From the NCBI RefSeq assembly GCF_029784165.1, contig NC_073696.1:182669998-182733997 (forward strand): a stretch of DNA of 64,000 bases, in the 5' to 3' direction. Origin of the DNA: Wyeomyia smithii. Its lineage: Eukaryota > Arthropoda > Insecta > Diptera > Culicidae. The position numbers and the translations under genes are program-made. This document shows positions 53,353-64,000 of the stretch, in pieces. The notes beneath the pieces were generated by a model, which saw nothing but the letters and a program-made list of their open reading frames with translations, was not told where the DNA came from and did not search any database. Positions within the stretch are counted from its first letter, which is position 1, and every line of letters starts with the position of its first letter.

Positions 53353-54849
53353 ATTGACTTTGGACAAATCCCGGGTCGGAAGTTTCACCTTTCTAACCGT
53401 AGGGGAGTGCTCCAGGTAAATCAGGCCCGTAGCTACCATATGGGCTAGGGGGGGCTTAGCCCCTCCACGCATTTGTATCTCAACACAATATTACATATCC
53501 TAACGACTTGGTTGGAATACGAGTCAGTATTGAATAGACTATGGGGTGAAAGAAAAGGCGTTTCCTACAGCCATGGCATGTATTAGACCATGGCAGGTTT
53601 CGCAGGAAAATCGTTGTCAAAGTCCATTCAACAATTACCATTGTTAACCTCGGGGAAAAATACAATGCTGCCGATGGCTATTGACGATTCAGCGCAAGAA
53701 GATTATTCTAATTATTAAAAAACGGAATTTTTGGGAGTCATAAATTGTTCAACAACAGTAAAAACTGTCACTTTTAGTAAATTAAATTTTCGTTTCAGTT
53801 TTTTGTGCGAATTGAATTTTCTAGGAACCATAATTTAATAAAACAGTTTATTCTCGCATCAAGAACGTACAAATTTGCGTGGTAAATAAAAGAAGTTTCT
53901 TTTTCTTGGTGCTCGCATAATAACCCCGACCGACTCAACATCGAAAGTGATTTCTTTTGTTTGCTTCTTTCTCTGCCGTCGGCGCTAGACAAGCCTACAA
54001 GAAAAGATTATCAGGGCGACTGAATATAGAAGATAGCGTACAGGAAATTCATTACAATACTGCCGATGGCAATCAAAAGTTTTGCCTAAGAAGATTATTT
54101 CTATACACGCAAAAGATCGAGCCTGAGCAATTATTGCGCTCCTTCTAAGGCACAAGTTTCGATCCGATTTCTCACATATACTGCGACAAGATCATGACGC
54201 GATATTTATCCAGCGAATACATTACACTAGATTAAAGCAGATTTTGTAGTTTTATAAATAAAATTATGGCGACGAGTGTAACATGAAATGTACGGAATTT
54301 TTTGGACTGCAATCAGATATCGAACGAGAAACATAAAGCCGGCTTGTTTATTATTAAAATTTGGGCGGCCACACTGTCGGGATTTTTGGTGCTATAAACA
54401 AAAACTTGGTCGGCTACAATGCTGGGAACATCCAATCTTTATCAGGATGAAAAAAGATCTAAGGCGTCGCAACTGTTTCATAAAAAGGTTTATTCGAGAC
54501 TGATCTTATCAGGCTGCTACCCGGTGTCGATAAGAATCGATTCAATCGTTGCCGCGTGGGGTATATGTATGGAACCGTGTGCGTGTGGGATTAGTGCCTG
54601 GCAGCAGCAATCACTAGCTTTATCAAATTTGGTCCCTGTGTCGTAACTGGGAATACATTCCAAACTGGGAATATAGTCTCCAAACAGAAATAATAAATGT
54701 TGTATGTTTTGCTGTATAAAGCTTTATCGCCTCTATTTGTTGATAGAAGATAAAAAAATCATTCTGTTCTATAACATCATTTTTAACTTCAGTTCTATCT
54801 GCTATGTGCATGTTATCATTAGATAGTTTTTAGTTAATAGGATTTCTGC
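53353..54849. other. Interval with possible hAT left end
   Basis: A sequence resembling a hAT terminus, CAGGCCCGTAGCTACC followed by a ggggggcttagcccc palindrome, starts at 53429. I found no matching right end or 8-bp duplication. The interval up to 54849 is AT-rich, with several 60-75-codon frames and no recognised domain. The hAT C-terminal relic that follows may belong to the same element. Confidence 0.45.
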
Positions 54850-55090
54850 AGAAATTGAAAGAATATTTGGAAATTTACCCGAAAGAGAAGCGCATCATTT
54901 TCTCAGAAAATCCTCTTTCATGATGGATGAGAAACTTAAAGTTAGTGATCAGCTTCGGGACCCTATCAGACGACATTTATCTCCACCTCCAGCAAGTATC
55001 CCCAGTGAGCAACTGTTCAGTAGTACTGGTCAGATTTACGACCCGCTTGGTTGCCGGCTTACGGACGAGAAATTGATGCAACCTAACTGA
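54850..55090 (+). pseudogene. hAT transposase C-terminal relic
   Basis: The plus strand reads AEIERIFGNLPERE, MMDEKLKVSDQLRDPIRRHL and SPPPASIPSEQLFSSTGQIY, then DPLGCRLTDEKLMQPN. The segment PPASIPSEQLFSSTGQIY matches the hAT dimerisation motif of BED-type transposases. Only this last exon-like part remains. Confidence 0.75.
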
Positions 55091-55344
55091 TGTTGACTGA
55101 TGTAAACCGCGATACTCATTTAAGTAACCGCATTTCGATTACATTTTATCCGAATATCGATATCTGTACCCGTACCCAAATTTGAATATCCGCATTGAGA
55201 CCATTTCAATTGCATTTTGTCCAAATCGAGGTATCAATTCCTGTATCTAGATTACAATATCCATATCCCCATTCGCATCGGCATCCAAATTCGCATCCGC
55301 ATCTGCAGATGTAAAAAAAAAATCGTATCTGTAACGTCTCTATT
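55091..55344. repeat. Degenerate hexamer-like repeats
   Basis: A region of loosely repeated atccgcatc or atatccgtatc units, interrupted by other sequence, ending in an A run at 55311-55321. It may be the decayed tail of a retroelement. Confidence 0.4.
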
Positions 55345-55890
55345 ACACAGTATCATCCCCAAGGTATCTACCAAACCTTGGTTTTCGGGGTTGGATGATA
55401 TCTTCGGTTATATCCCACCACTACGGGTTAGACGCACATCTACTGCGTATTGGGTTCACGTGCAGTAACATTTGCGTTCGTGGATCGGGGTATCAAGACA
55501 TTCAGTACGTAGTTTGAGAACGTAGCGGAACATTTCATAGGTCAGCATCAATCTATGGGGCATGAAGATATTAATGGGTATCCTTATGCTCCGTACCAAC
55601 AAATTTACCAGTCAGCGCTAGGCCAAAGTGTCTCTTGCTGTTCGATTAAGTCGTGAACCGTATTTACTGCTTCCATATTTGCAACGTTTGGTGGCGGCTC
55701 GTTGGGCCTTTCTCCCTGTCTCGTCGGAGGACCATCGTGTCGGCTCTGTTTGGAATCTCACACCAGGACGTACCAACGAACTGAATTATGAGAAGAAAAA
55801 CATGCTAGTTTTAGTTTTAGATCAGTAGCGAGGATAAAAACTTCGCTTTTAGTCTATAAGATACCCTAGAAATAAAATGTTGCTGGCTCC
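55345..55890 (+). pseudogene. I-clade ORF2 C-terminal and 3' UTR relic (different family)
   Basis: The plus strand reads LLHSIIPKVSTKPWFSGLDD (55337-55396). After a frameshift it reads ISHHYGLDAHLLRIGF and SNICVRGSGYQDIQYVV, the equivalent of the CACGEGYHDIEHVVWSC segment of the I-clade copies on the minus strand. The divergence shows a distinct family. The rest is 3' UTR. It lies tail to tail against copy C, whose A tail starts at about 55893. Confidence 0.7.
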
Positions 55891-56295
55891 GGTAAATTTT
55901 TTTTTTCTTCATCTATAATTTATTTGACACGGCACAAATACAATTTAATGTTTAACGGCGCCAATTATATCTGGTAGCTTACTTTCTAAAGTATCTTAAT
56001 AACTAAAAGCAAATTTTTTATCCTCGCTGCCGACTACGAGCTGGGAGTAAATCTAACTTAAAGCTAGAATGTTTTGCATTAAAAGCATTGATTTGTTGTT
56101 TGATGGTTTTTCCATCGCCATAGGTAAGCAGCATATTGAATATGTTCCGCTGCTGGGCCAAGATATTACGGACTGGCATATTGGGTTGTCTCCCTCGGGA
56201 CCTGAGAGTATCGTGCGGGTCTAGTTGCTGTTTCCGGATCCGGGGTCTTAACGTGTTCTTGTCGTTTGGTTGGATGTAGGCGGAAGGGAATAGGA

Positions 56296-57963
56296 TTAAA
56301 CTGGGGCGTGGATGGATTTCAGGAAAACGTATATAAGGGACATGTAGGATAGGTCACGGCTCGCCAAGACATCACGAACAGGAACAGCCGGCTGCCTACT
56401 TTCGGCCTGCAGGGAAGCTATTAATTTAGACCTGGCGTCACGGTGTACAGGGCATGACCAAACCACATGCTCTATGTCGTGATAACCCTCACCACAGGCA
56501 CAGATACCACTTTCCCCGAGCCCAACACGACGGAGGTGCGCGTCAAATCTATAGTGATTGGATATAAGCCGGGACATCACGCAAATGAAATCCCGACCTA
56601 CATCCAACCCCTTGAACCACGGGTTCGTCGACACCTTGGGGATTATGGAATGTAACCACCTTCCCAGTTCCCTTCTGGTCCAAGCATTTTGCCAACTGAT
56701 GATCGTATTCTGACGTAAAAGTGCGAAAAATTCATTAAAGGCAATTGGTCTTTCATAAATATCACCGTTTGTTGCGCCCACCTTAGCCAAAGAGTCCGCT
56801 TTCTCATTGCCCGGTATCGAGCAGTGAGAAGGGACCCACGCTAAGGTAATCTGAAACGATTTTTCGGATAAAGCACTCAGATGTTCCCGTATTTTCCCCA
56901 GGAAATACGGAGAGTGCTTAACATCTTTCATCGATCGGAGAGCCTCAATGGAACTGAGACTGTCCGTAAAGATGAAATAATGGTCCGTTGACATTTTTTC
57001 GATAATCCCTAGGGTGTACTGAATTGCAGCTAATTCTGCGACGTAAACAGAAGCAGGATTATCGAGTTTATGGGAGACGGTTAAATTGTTATTAAAAATA
57101 CCGAAGCCAGTGGACCCATCAAGAAGTGATACGTCAGTGTAGAACAAATTGTTGCAGTTGATGTTTCGATATTTATTGGAAAATATTTTGGGGATCTGCT
57201 GCACGCGTAAATGATCCGGGATTCCACGAGTTTCTTCTATCATGGATGTATCAAAAAACACAGTAGAATCAGAAGTATTTGATAAGTCGACACGATTTGG
57301 AATATTCGAAGAAGGGTTAATATTTTGGGACATGTGATGGAAATACAATGTCATAAAACGGGTTTGAGAATTAAGTTCGATTAACGTTTCAAAATTTTCA
57401 ATCACGGGACGGTTCAAGACCTCACGTTTGATAAGAATACGAGAAGACAGGCTCCAGAAGCGGTTTTTCAATGGTAGTACTCCAGCTAAGACCTTCAAAC
57501 TTATCGTATGGGTCGACTGCATGCAACCTAAGGTGATACGCAAACAACGATATTGTATTCGCTCCAGTTTGATCAGATGTGTGTTTGCTGCGGAGCGGAA
57601 GCAGAAACACCCGTATTCAATAACAGACAATATCGTTGTTTGGTAAAGCCTTATAAGGTCTCCTGGATGGGCTCCCCACCATTGTCCGGTTATTGTACGA
57701 AGAAAATTCACTCTTTGTTGACATTTTTTCATCAGATACCTCACGTAACAACCCCAGGTGCCTTTAGAGTCGAACCAGATACCAAGATATTTGTGTACCA
57801 AAGCCTGAGAAATCGTTTTACCCATTAATTGTGTTTGAAGCTGAGCAGGTTCATGCTTCCTAGAAAAAACTACTATCTCAGTCTTCTCCGGAGAGAATTC
57901 GATACCTAGCTGTAAAGCCCAAGCAGACAAATTATCCAAGGTATCTTGCAATGGTCCTTGCAA
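56296..57963 (-). pseudogene. I-clade ORF2, copy C, end of RT and RNase H
   Basis: 555 open codons after the RT catalytic region. It reads KYLGIWFDSKGTWGCYVR, IQYRCLRITLGCMQSTHT, then RNase H: FYTDVSLLDGSTGFGIF, VAELAAIQYTLGI, FTDSLSSIEAL and WVPSHCSIPGNEKADSLAK. After that come the CACGEGYHDIEHVVWSC motif and SIHAPV. The glycine normally after the first RNase H aspartate (TDGS) is V here. Because this part is unbroken, it shows that copy B needs only two changes to be read through. Confidence 0.88.
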
Positions 57964-58115
57964 ATTGGCAGCTTTGGCTCCTGTAACAGAGATTACACTG
58001 TCGTCTGCAAGTTGTCTTATCGTGCATTAATTTTGCCAGACATTCGTCGATGTCATTTACATAAAAGTTGTAAAGAAGGGGGCTTAAACATGAGCCCTGG
58101 GGAAGACCCATGTAG

Positions 58116-59983
58116 CTAATGCGAAAAGTTGCCAAATCGCCGTGCGGACAACAAATTGTGCAAAAAATTGTTCAAAATTGGAGAAAATCCTTGTCGGTGA
58201 AGTTTGCCCGAAAGAATGTCAATAGAAACGGAATCAAAAGCCCCCTTAATGTCCAAGAACGCAGACGCCATTTGTTCTTTGCGAGCATACGCCAGCTGAA
58301 TATCTGTTGAAAGCAACGCAAGACAATCATTCGTCCCTTCGGCACGGCGGGAGCAAAATTGAGTTTCTGATAGTAGACCATTTGATTCGACCCAATGATC
58401 TAAACGACGTAGTATCATTTTTTCCATCAATTTCCGGATACAGGATAGCATTGCAATCGGCCTATAAGAGTTGTGATCAGAAGCTGGTTTCCTTGGTTTT
58501 TGGATGGCGATCACCTTCACTTGCCTCCAATCCTGCGGTACAATGTTTTGCTCCAGGAACTTATTGAACAAGTTCAACAAGGGCCTCTTGGCATTGCCGG
58601 GTAGATTCTTCAACAAGTTGAATTTGATTCTATCTAACCCAGGCGCGTTATTGTTACAGGACAGGAGGGCAACTGAAAATTCTGCCATCGTAAAAGGTGA
58701 TTCTATCGCGTCGTGGCCCGGAGACGCATCGCGAACAACATTTTGCTCAGGAACAGAGTCTGGACATACTTTCCTGGCAAAATCAAATATCCACCTACTT
58801 GAAGACTCCTCGCTTTCGTTGACCGTTACGCGATTCCGCATTCTTCGGGCTGTGTTCCAAAGAGTGCTCATCGATGTCTCCCTCGACGTCTCGTTCGCGA
58901 ACCGACGCCAATATCCGCGTTTCTTTGCTTTAGCCAAGCTTTTAAGCTTGGTTTCAAGCTCCGAATACCGTAAATAGTCGCCAGGTATACCTCCCTTCTG
59001 GTAGGCCAAAAACGCGTCGGATCTTTGCGTGTGGACATCGGAGCACTCTTGGTCCCACCACGGAGTGGGAGGCCGTTCTTTGATCGTTACGCCGGGATAT
59101 TTCTTCGTTTAGGCTTGCAACGCGGCGTCGAGAATCAAGCCCGCGAGGAGGTTGTATTCTTCAAGTGGTGGATGATGTTGGATCGACTCAACCGCTTTTG
59201 AAATCATTTCCTCGTATAACTTCCAATCGACATTCCGCGTGAGGTCATACGGAATGTCAATTGGTCGCATGCGAGTTGACCCGTTATTAATTGAAATAAG
59301 AATAGGCAAATGGTCGCTACCGTGAGGATCGAGGATTACCTTCCATGTGCAATCCAACCGTAGCGACGTCGAACAAAAGGATAGATCCAAAGCGCTTGGG
59401 CGCGCTGGAGGTTTCGGGATACGTGTCATTTCGCCGTTGTTTAAAATAGTCATGTCGAAGTCATCGTAAAGGTATAGATTAGAGAGGAGCGGTTATCATT
59501 GTAAGGGGAACCCCAAGCCACGCCATGAGAGTTGAAGTCTCCCAAAATCAAACGTGGCGAGGGAAGAAGTTCTATTAAATCAAAGAGCAACCGTTGCCCA
59601 ACCTGTGCTCTGGGAGGAATATATATTGAGGCAATACAAAGCTCTTTACCTTGTATTGTCATTTGACATGCGGCAACTTCGATGCCTGGAATCGAGGGGA
59701 GGTTAATACGATAGAAAGAATAGCACTTTTTAATCCCTAAAAGTACTCCTCCATATGGGGTGTCTCGATCAAGGCGAATAATATTAAAATCATGGAAGTT
59801 GAGATCAATATTTGAAGTAAGCCAAGTTTCACAAAGGGAAAATGCATCGCATTTGTTTTTATCTATCAAAACTTTAAACGAATCAATTTTTGGTAAAATA
59901 CTTCTACAATTCCACTGTAAGACAGAGATAGAATCCTTCATATACGCAGTTGAATTAGGCATCGAAGGATACAATCGCTGCAA
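58116..59983 (-). pseudogene. I-clade ORF2, copy C, endonuclease and first RT part
   Basis: Split frames: 59983-59450 (endonuclease: SISVLQWNCRSI, ETWL, ILGDFNSHG), 59453-59109 (SDHLPI to ILDAAL) and 59009-58116 (linker and RT up to LDIKGAFDSV). The lesions are two single-base losses near 59473, an insertion creating a stop at 59107 and a deletion at about 58144. Confidence 0.85.
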
Positions 59984-60244
59984 GGAGGGGCCATTGGGCT
60001 GTCAACTGCTTCAAAAATGATTTAACTGTTGGGAGGAATGTTGTAAGAAAAATTTTAATTGGATCGGTACATTGAAATTTTCAAAAATCCAGTCCACAAT
60101 GTCAGAAAATTTCACTAATCCAGAGTTTGTTTCATCAACTGGATGTGCAAAAGGAACAACTGGGGTTTTAGATGTTCCTGGCAGTGCTGGGAACTCCTTC
60201 TGGGACTTTAAATTTGCAAGCCCAGGAGGAGTTTGCTTCGGTTT

Positions 60245-61322
60245 TTACGCAGCACTGTTTGGTTTGTTTGTAACTTTCATTTCACTTTGAGAAATCTTAG
60301 GACCTTTTCTGGGAAGTTTAGGAGAGGAAATATTTTTCCTCTTTCTAGACTCCCCAGGATTGGCGTAAGATGTTCCCGCTGGTGAATCGTCAGAATCGGT
60401 TTCATCAGAGGACAACAGATCAAAAGGGTTTGATGTAATGGGAGAAGTGGTAACGGTCTTCTTCAGCATCTCAGCGTAAGAACGCTTCGAACGCTCTTTG
60501 AGAGACCTCTTTATATTATCCCTGCGCTGCATGTACACCGCACATGTCGAGAGCTCATGCTGACTCTCCCCACAGTGAATGCATTTTTCAGCATTTTTAC
60601 TGCAGGAATCATCCGCATGATTCTCCCCACACTTGCCACAACGTGCCTTATTGCAGCAGTAGGCGGCGGTGTGGCCTAACTGCTTACAATTCAGGCAGTT
60701 CATGACGCGAGGCACAAATAATCGCACAGGGAGACGAACCCGGTGGATCGAGACGTGGCTTGGTAGCGCTGACCCGGCGAACGTAGCTCGAAACGAATCT
60801 GACGGAGTGTATACTGTTTTGCCACCGATGATCGATGCTGACCGCAATTGCTTGCAGTCGAGCACCTTTACATCGGGACAGGTTTTGTTCTTAAAGCACC
60901 CTTTGGCACTTTTCAGTATACACTCGACGGACAGACTCGAATCGGTTATGACACCGTCGATCTCCACGTCTCGTGTGGGTATGTAAACGCGATACTCGCG
61001 TGTGAAGAGCTCAGAGCAAGCTATATCGTTGGCCTCTTTCAGGTTACTGACCACGACACGGAGCTTGTTAGGCCGGACCTTGGAAATTTCGGTCACGCCC
61101 TTGTACTCCTTCGTCAGGTCTTTAGAAATCTGCAAGAGGTTCAACTGTTTCGATTTCGGTCCCGCCTTTGGCCGAAAATAGACAGTATAGCTGCCCTGGG
61201 CTCCGACTGGGTAAAGCCTGGGGCGAGGGGGGACTTAAGAATGAACAGGGGAGGGGGTAACAGAAGGGTCAGGGTCAGAGGGGTTCGGGGATGGTGGCGC
61301 GGGAGGCGAGGGATCTACATCC
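60245..61322 (-). pseudogene. I-clade ORF1, copy C
   Basis: The start codon context (MDVDPSPPAPPSPNP at 61322) is kept, but CCA has become TAA near 61237 (VHS then stop). A long frame from 61144 to 60245 keeps the three zinc knuckles (CLNCKQLGHTAAYC, CGKCGENHADDSC, CIHCGESQHELSTC). It stops early at NSAA because GAA became TAA. The remaining C-terminus is readable downstream. Confidence 0.85.
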
Positions 61323-61677
61323 ATCCCGCTAAGTCTAGCGCACTAGCGCCGACAAGAGCACGTACCTTTTTATTTATTTTTAATTGGTTGTCCGATCGTT
61401 CGAAGTTGCAGCCGTTACAGCCAGCAGCACCAATACAGCAGCACCAAACAGCCACCAGCAGCGAGCCAGGTGTGAGATCGCTCCACACAGCGATACAACT
61501 CAACTGTCAACTGATGGCTTCTTCTTTTTCCTCTTTTGTGTCTCGTCCACTGCTGTAGCACAATTCAGCCAGCAGCCAAATCGGCTTTCGCACCAGCTGG
61601 CAGTCACGATGCGGAACAGTTGCACAAAGGCGCGACCTTGAACCCGGATTTATTTCACTCGACCAGGCAAACAATGC

Positions 61678-62389
61678 CAACACTTGTTCACACGTCTTTT
61701 GTTTCATATTCTATCGGAGCGATCACCAAACACGTCCGATACTGATGCGTGTTCGGCACAGAATGGGCTTCAGTAAATATCAGTTAGCCGATATAGAGGT
61801 GTTTTGGCCAATTTAGGAACCAAAAGGAACTTTTTGATTTGGAAAATAGATACGCAACGTAACAACTATTCAGTCGGTAACAAATCTCGAGTAAAACAAA
61901 TTTTTCTAAAGTAGATAGAATCGATAATTTTTTCATACATGGCATACCTACTGTGATCAAAAGTGATTTTCGATGTTACAATTGTGGGCGCCCCTGTGAA
62001 TATCAAAATTTTCGTTCGGATAGCAATTTGTTAGCTGGACTTCAAATAACGAGTTGACAACCTGCAGGAGAGGACGACCCAGTTTCATACATCTCATTTC
62101 ATCGAGGTTATGTATCTGGACTTCATCATGTGTATGATAGTTTGGTACATTATTGGCTTAACAACGCGGAATACCTGTACCTGCATTCTTATTGAGGATC
62201 CACATGTGCGTAGTGATGAAAGGGAGTAATGAAAGTTGTAGATGACATATCCGTGATGGGTGGAGGCAAATCGACAACAGAATTTCCAAATTGATAATTT
62301 AAGGCCGTTTCTACAATGTTAGCCTTATTAACGTGCACAGCCTCTACCTAGGAAGAAATGCTGACGATAAGGACGTCTTTTCTCCGCAG
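61678..62389. other. Unassigned interval
   Basis: No gene recognised. AT-rich DNA between the 5' end of copy C and RTE-like relics. Confidence 0.45.
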
Positions 62390-62880
62390 CTGGAGCGTGC
62401 ATAGCTACCCAAGACATGATGTCAAAATCTTTATCGCTGATCTCAACGCTCAGGTTGGCCAGGAGCAGAAATTCAGACAAATCACCAGGAAGATCAGCGC
62501 CAACATTCGCTACCGTCACCCGTCACGGTATGATCTGGAGCGAATTGAACTTTATGAGGTCGCCACCGTACAGGCAAAGCTTTGAAGCTGCATCGCCGGT
62601 TGAGGGAGAGCTCATCGAAGCTCCTTTAGAGGATTACTGGAATAATGTCAAAGCAGTCATAAACAGCGCAGCGAAAAGTGCTATTGGGTTCGTCGGGAGG
62701 AATCAGCTTAACGGCTGATTCGGACAAGAATGTCAGGTTATATTACATGATAAAAACGCAGAGCGAACATTGTTGCTGCGGCAAGGGACGTAATATACAC
62801 ATATACACAGAAACGAATTCTACAAACCCATCTTCTTCGGGACTAAATGCGTCGCATGGAAGCGCTGGAGAATAATTGGA
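62390..62880 (+). pseudogene. RTE-like endonuclease and linker relic
   Basis: The plus strand reads YPRHDVKIFIADLNAQVGQE (from 62411), the endonuclease signature usually written HDVKIVIGDFNAQVG. It is followed by RYDLERIELYEVATVQAKL and, after a shift, APLEDYWNNVKAVINSAAKS and GFVGRNQLNG. This family is very common in insects. A deletion joins the endonuclease to the linker. Confidence 0.75.
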
Positions 62881-63179
62881 GTTCTCAAGAAACACCTAAA
62901 TTAAGGTACAAACTGTTCACATTCCTCACATCGAGCCGAACAGTGTCGGGATAAAGATATCAGATGAACGATGGCTGGGAGGTCAAGGATTAATCAACCT
63001 CGGTTAGAACGGTAGAAAGTATGATTTTGTCGGCGACTCTCGCGATAGATGATGTTAAGGATGCCATGAAGCAGCCAAAAATGGTTTTCTAGCGAAACTG
63101 ACAAAACTAAGTGAGTCCACGATGGATGATGTACAGTGCTATCTGAAGATTTTGGGTGCGTTATGAAGCAACTTTAAAT

Positions 63180-63520
63180 ACAGCCTGACCACTGTATATG
63201 CTCCGATAAACGATAAACTCGATGACGTGAAGGAGGAGTTGCATAAACTTCTACATAAAACACATGGAAAGTGCCAACATATGAAAAAGATCGTCATCGG
63301 AAATGTAAACGCACAAGTTGGACGGGAGCAGTTTATTCATCCTATTATTAGTAGACACAGCCTTCATGCTACCATTATTGAAAATGGTTGTAGATGGTGA
63401 ACTTTTCCGCATGCGGAGGCATGGTAATTTGTAGCACACACTTTGCACGAAAAAATATCCAGAAACACACATGGCATTACCTTGTAAGTTGCCAGTAGTC
63501 TCAACCGTGAGCATTGGTGA
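63180..63520 (+). pseudogene. RTE-like endonuclease relic, second copy
   Basis: The plus strand reads YSLTTVYAPINDKLDDVKEE, then LLHKTHGKCQHMKKIVIGNV and NAQVGREQFIHPIISRHSLH. After a stop and shift it reads ICSTHFARKNIQKHTWHYL-like sequence. It overlaps in content with the relic at 62390, so it is a separate copy of the same or a close family. Confidence 0.75.
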
Positions 63521-64000
63521 GACTCCCTGAACAATGCCTCAGCTTACCCGGGTTACCTGGGTTCGCAGGTTACCCGGGAAATGCTTGAAATGCCGATGTA
63601 AAAACGTTTTAAGCGGTTACAATCTTTTATTGTTACCATTTCCTCCTTGCCTCTCACATTTTTATGTTCTATCTAACCATCACGTTTCGGGACCCCTTTT
63701 CCTTCAGCTTTGTACTTGTACTTGACGCCTTCTGTCTCCTCTTGATGTCCTCCACGTTCGTTACCATCAAACTCCATCCATTTGCGGCCTTTGCCGCCCT
63801 CGTGGGTGAATGCAATCGTCCGGAACTTACGCCGTAATCTTGCCCGAACCGGATATCCAGCCGACAGGAGCCTTCCCGGGTTAATCCTGGATATGTGCTG
63901 CGTTTTGACGTAGAACTACGTTTTTCTTTAGCCTACCACATAGGGATGCAAATAGGAAAACTATTACCGAAAAGGGGACGAAATATGTCCCTTTTTAAAT
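63521..64000. other. Unassigned interval
   Basis: No recognised gene. A small inverted motif, acccgggttacctgg with ggttacccggg, lies at about 63547-63579. Confidence 0.45.

Larger units (their letters stand above)
55893..61677 (-). mobile_element. I-clade non-LTR retrotransposon, full length but decayed (copy C)
   Basis: The second long copy of the element at 8634-14411, with both termini preserved: an A-rich tail at 55893-55903 (minus strand) and the caaacaatg 5' boundary at 61677. It has more lesions than copy B, including early stops in ORF1, two 1-bp losses near 59473, an insertion near 59107, and a deletion of about 19 bp at 58144. No clear target duplication was found. It serves as the reference that identifies the lesions of copy B. 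Confidence 0.9.

Noticed and set aside
53429..55090. Complete hAT element from the CAGGCCCGTAGC end to the C-terminal relic
   Set aside because: No inverted right end and no 8-bp duplication could be found, so the two parts are listed separately.
1..64000. CRISPR arrays, bacterial operons, tRNA or rRNA genes
   Set aside because: No spacer-repeat pattern, ribosome-binding-site context, or tRNA/rRNA signature was noticed; the DNA is clearly eukaryotic repeat-rich sequence.

Overview
The window reads as intergenic or intronic DNA from a mosquito genome, most likely Aedes-like. This rests on AT-rich, intron-style sequence with no bacterial gene organisation, a Juan-type Jockey retrotransposon fragment, many R1-, I-, RTE-, Loa- and CR1/L2-type non-LTR remains, and Tc1/mariner, pogo, hAT and foldback-type DNA elements on both strands. 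No complete host gene is recognisable. Two short stretches may be host exons: a terminal-exon candidate at 43825-44003 and an unrecognised frame at 6887-7198.

Layout. 1-1258: an R1-like endonuclease relic split by a 5'-truncated I-clade insertion. 1281-2309: an almost pure AACAT pentanucleotide array. 2566-3690: a Juan-like reverse transcriptase pseudogene. 4045-4925: a decayed R1-like relic. 5415-6884: a Tc1-type palindrome made of two outward-facing transposase ends. 8634-14411: a nearly full-length I-clade element on the minus strand, with target-site duplication, intact ORF1 and an ORF2 broken by one nonsense codon and one frameshift. 15490-17230: Loa- and RTE-like relics. 17260-23680: two tandem R1-like copies; the first is split by a TA-flanked MITE and by a foldback element whose arms are 16-bp minisatellites. 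23690-26800: RTE-like relics. 26820-32121: a hairpin element, a pogo-like MITE, a hAT relic with its target duplication, and a MITE with perfect 34-bp inverted ends. 32585-36689: RTE-like pieces fused to a third R1-like copy. 36690-39419: an L2/CR1-group element bracketed by 66-bp R1-derived direct repeats. 39486-49470: mostly MITEs, two mariner-type transposase relics and the possible host exon. 49473-53352: a second R1-like family with a 919-codon open ORF2 and a poly-A tail. 53429-55890: hAT and I-clade relics. 55893-61677: a second, more decayed copy of the I-clade element. 62390-63520: RTE-like endonuclease relics.

How the parts relate. The non-LTR families encode the usual pair of a CCHC RNA-binding ORF1 and an endonuclease/reverse transcriptase ORF2, plus RNase H in the I-clade element. 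No element in the window has every part intact, so any mobility would depend on proteins supplied from elsewhere. The window is mainly a record of nested insertion. In several places the order of events can be read from target duplications. Its many inverted repeats could produce hairpin RNA if transcribed. All family assignments come from reading conserved motifs by eye, without database searches.
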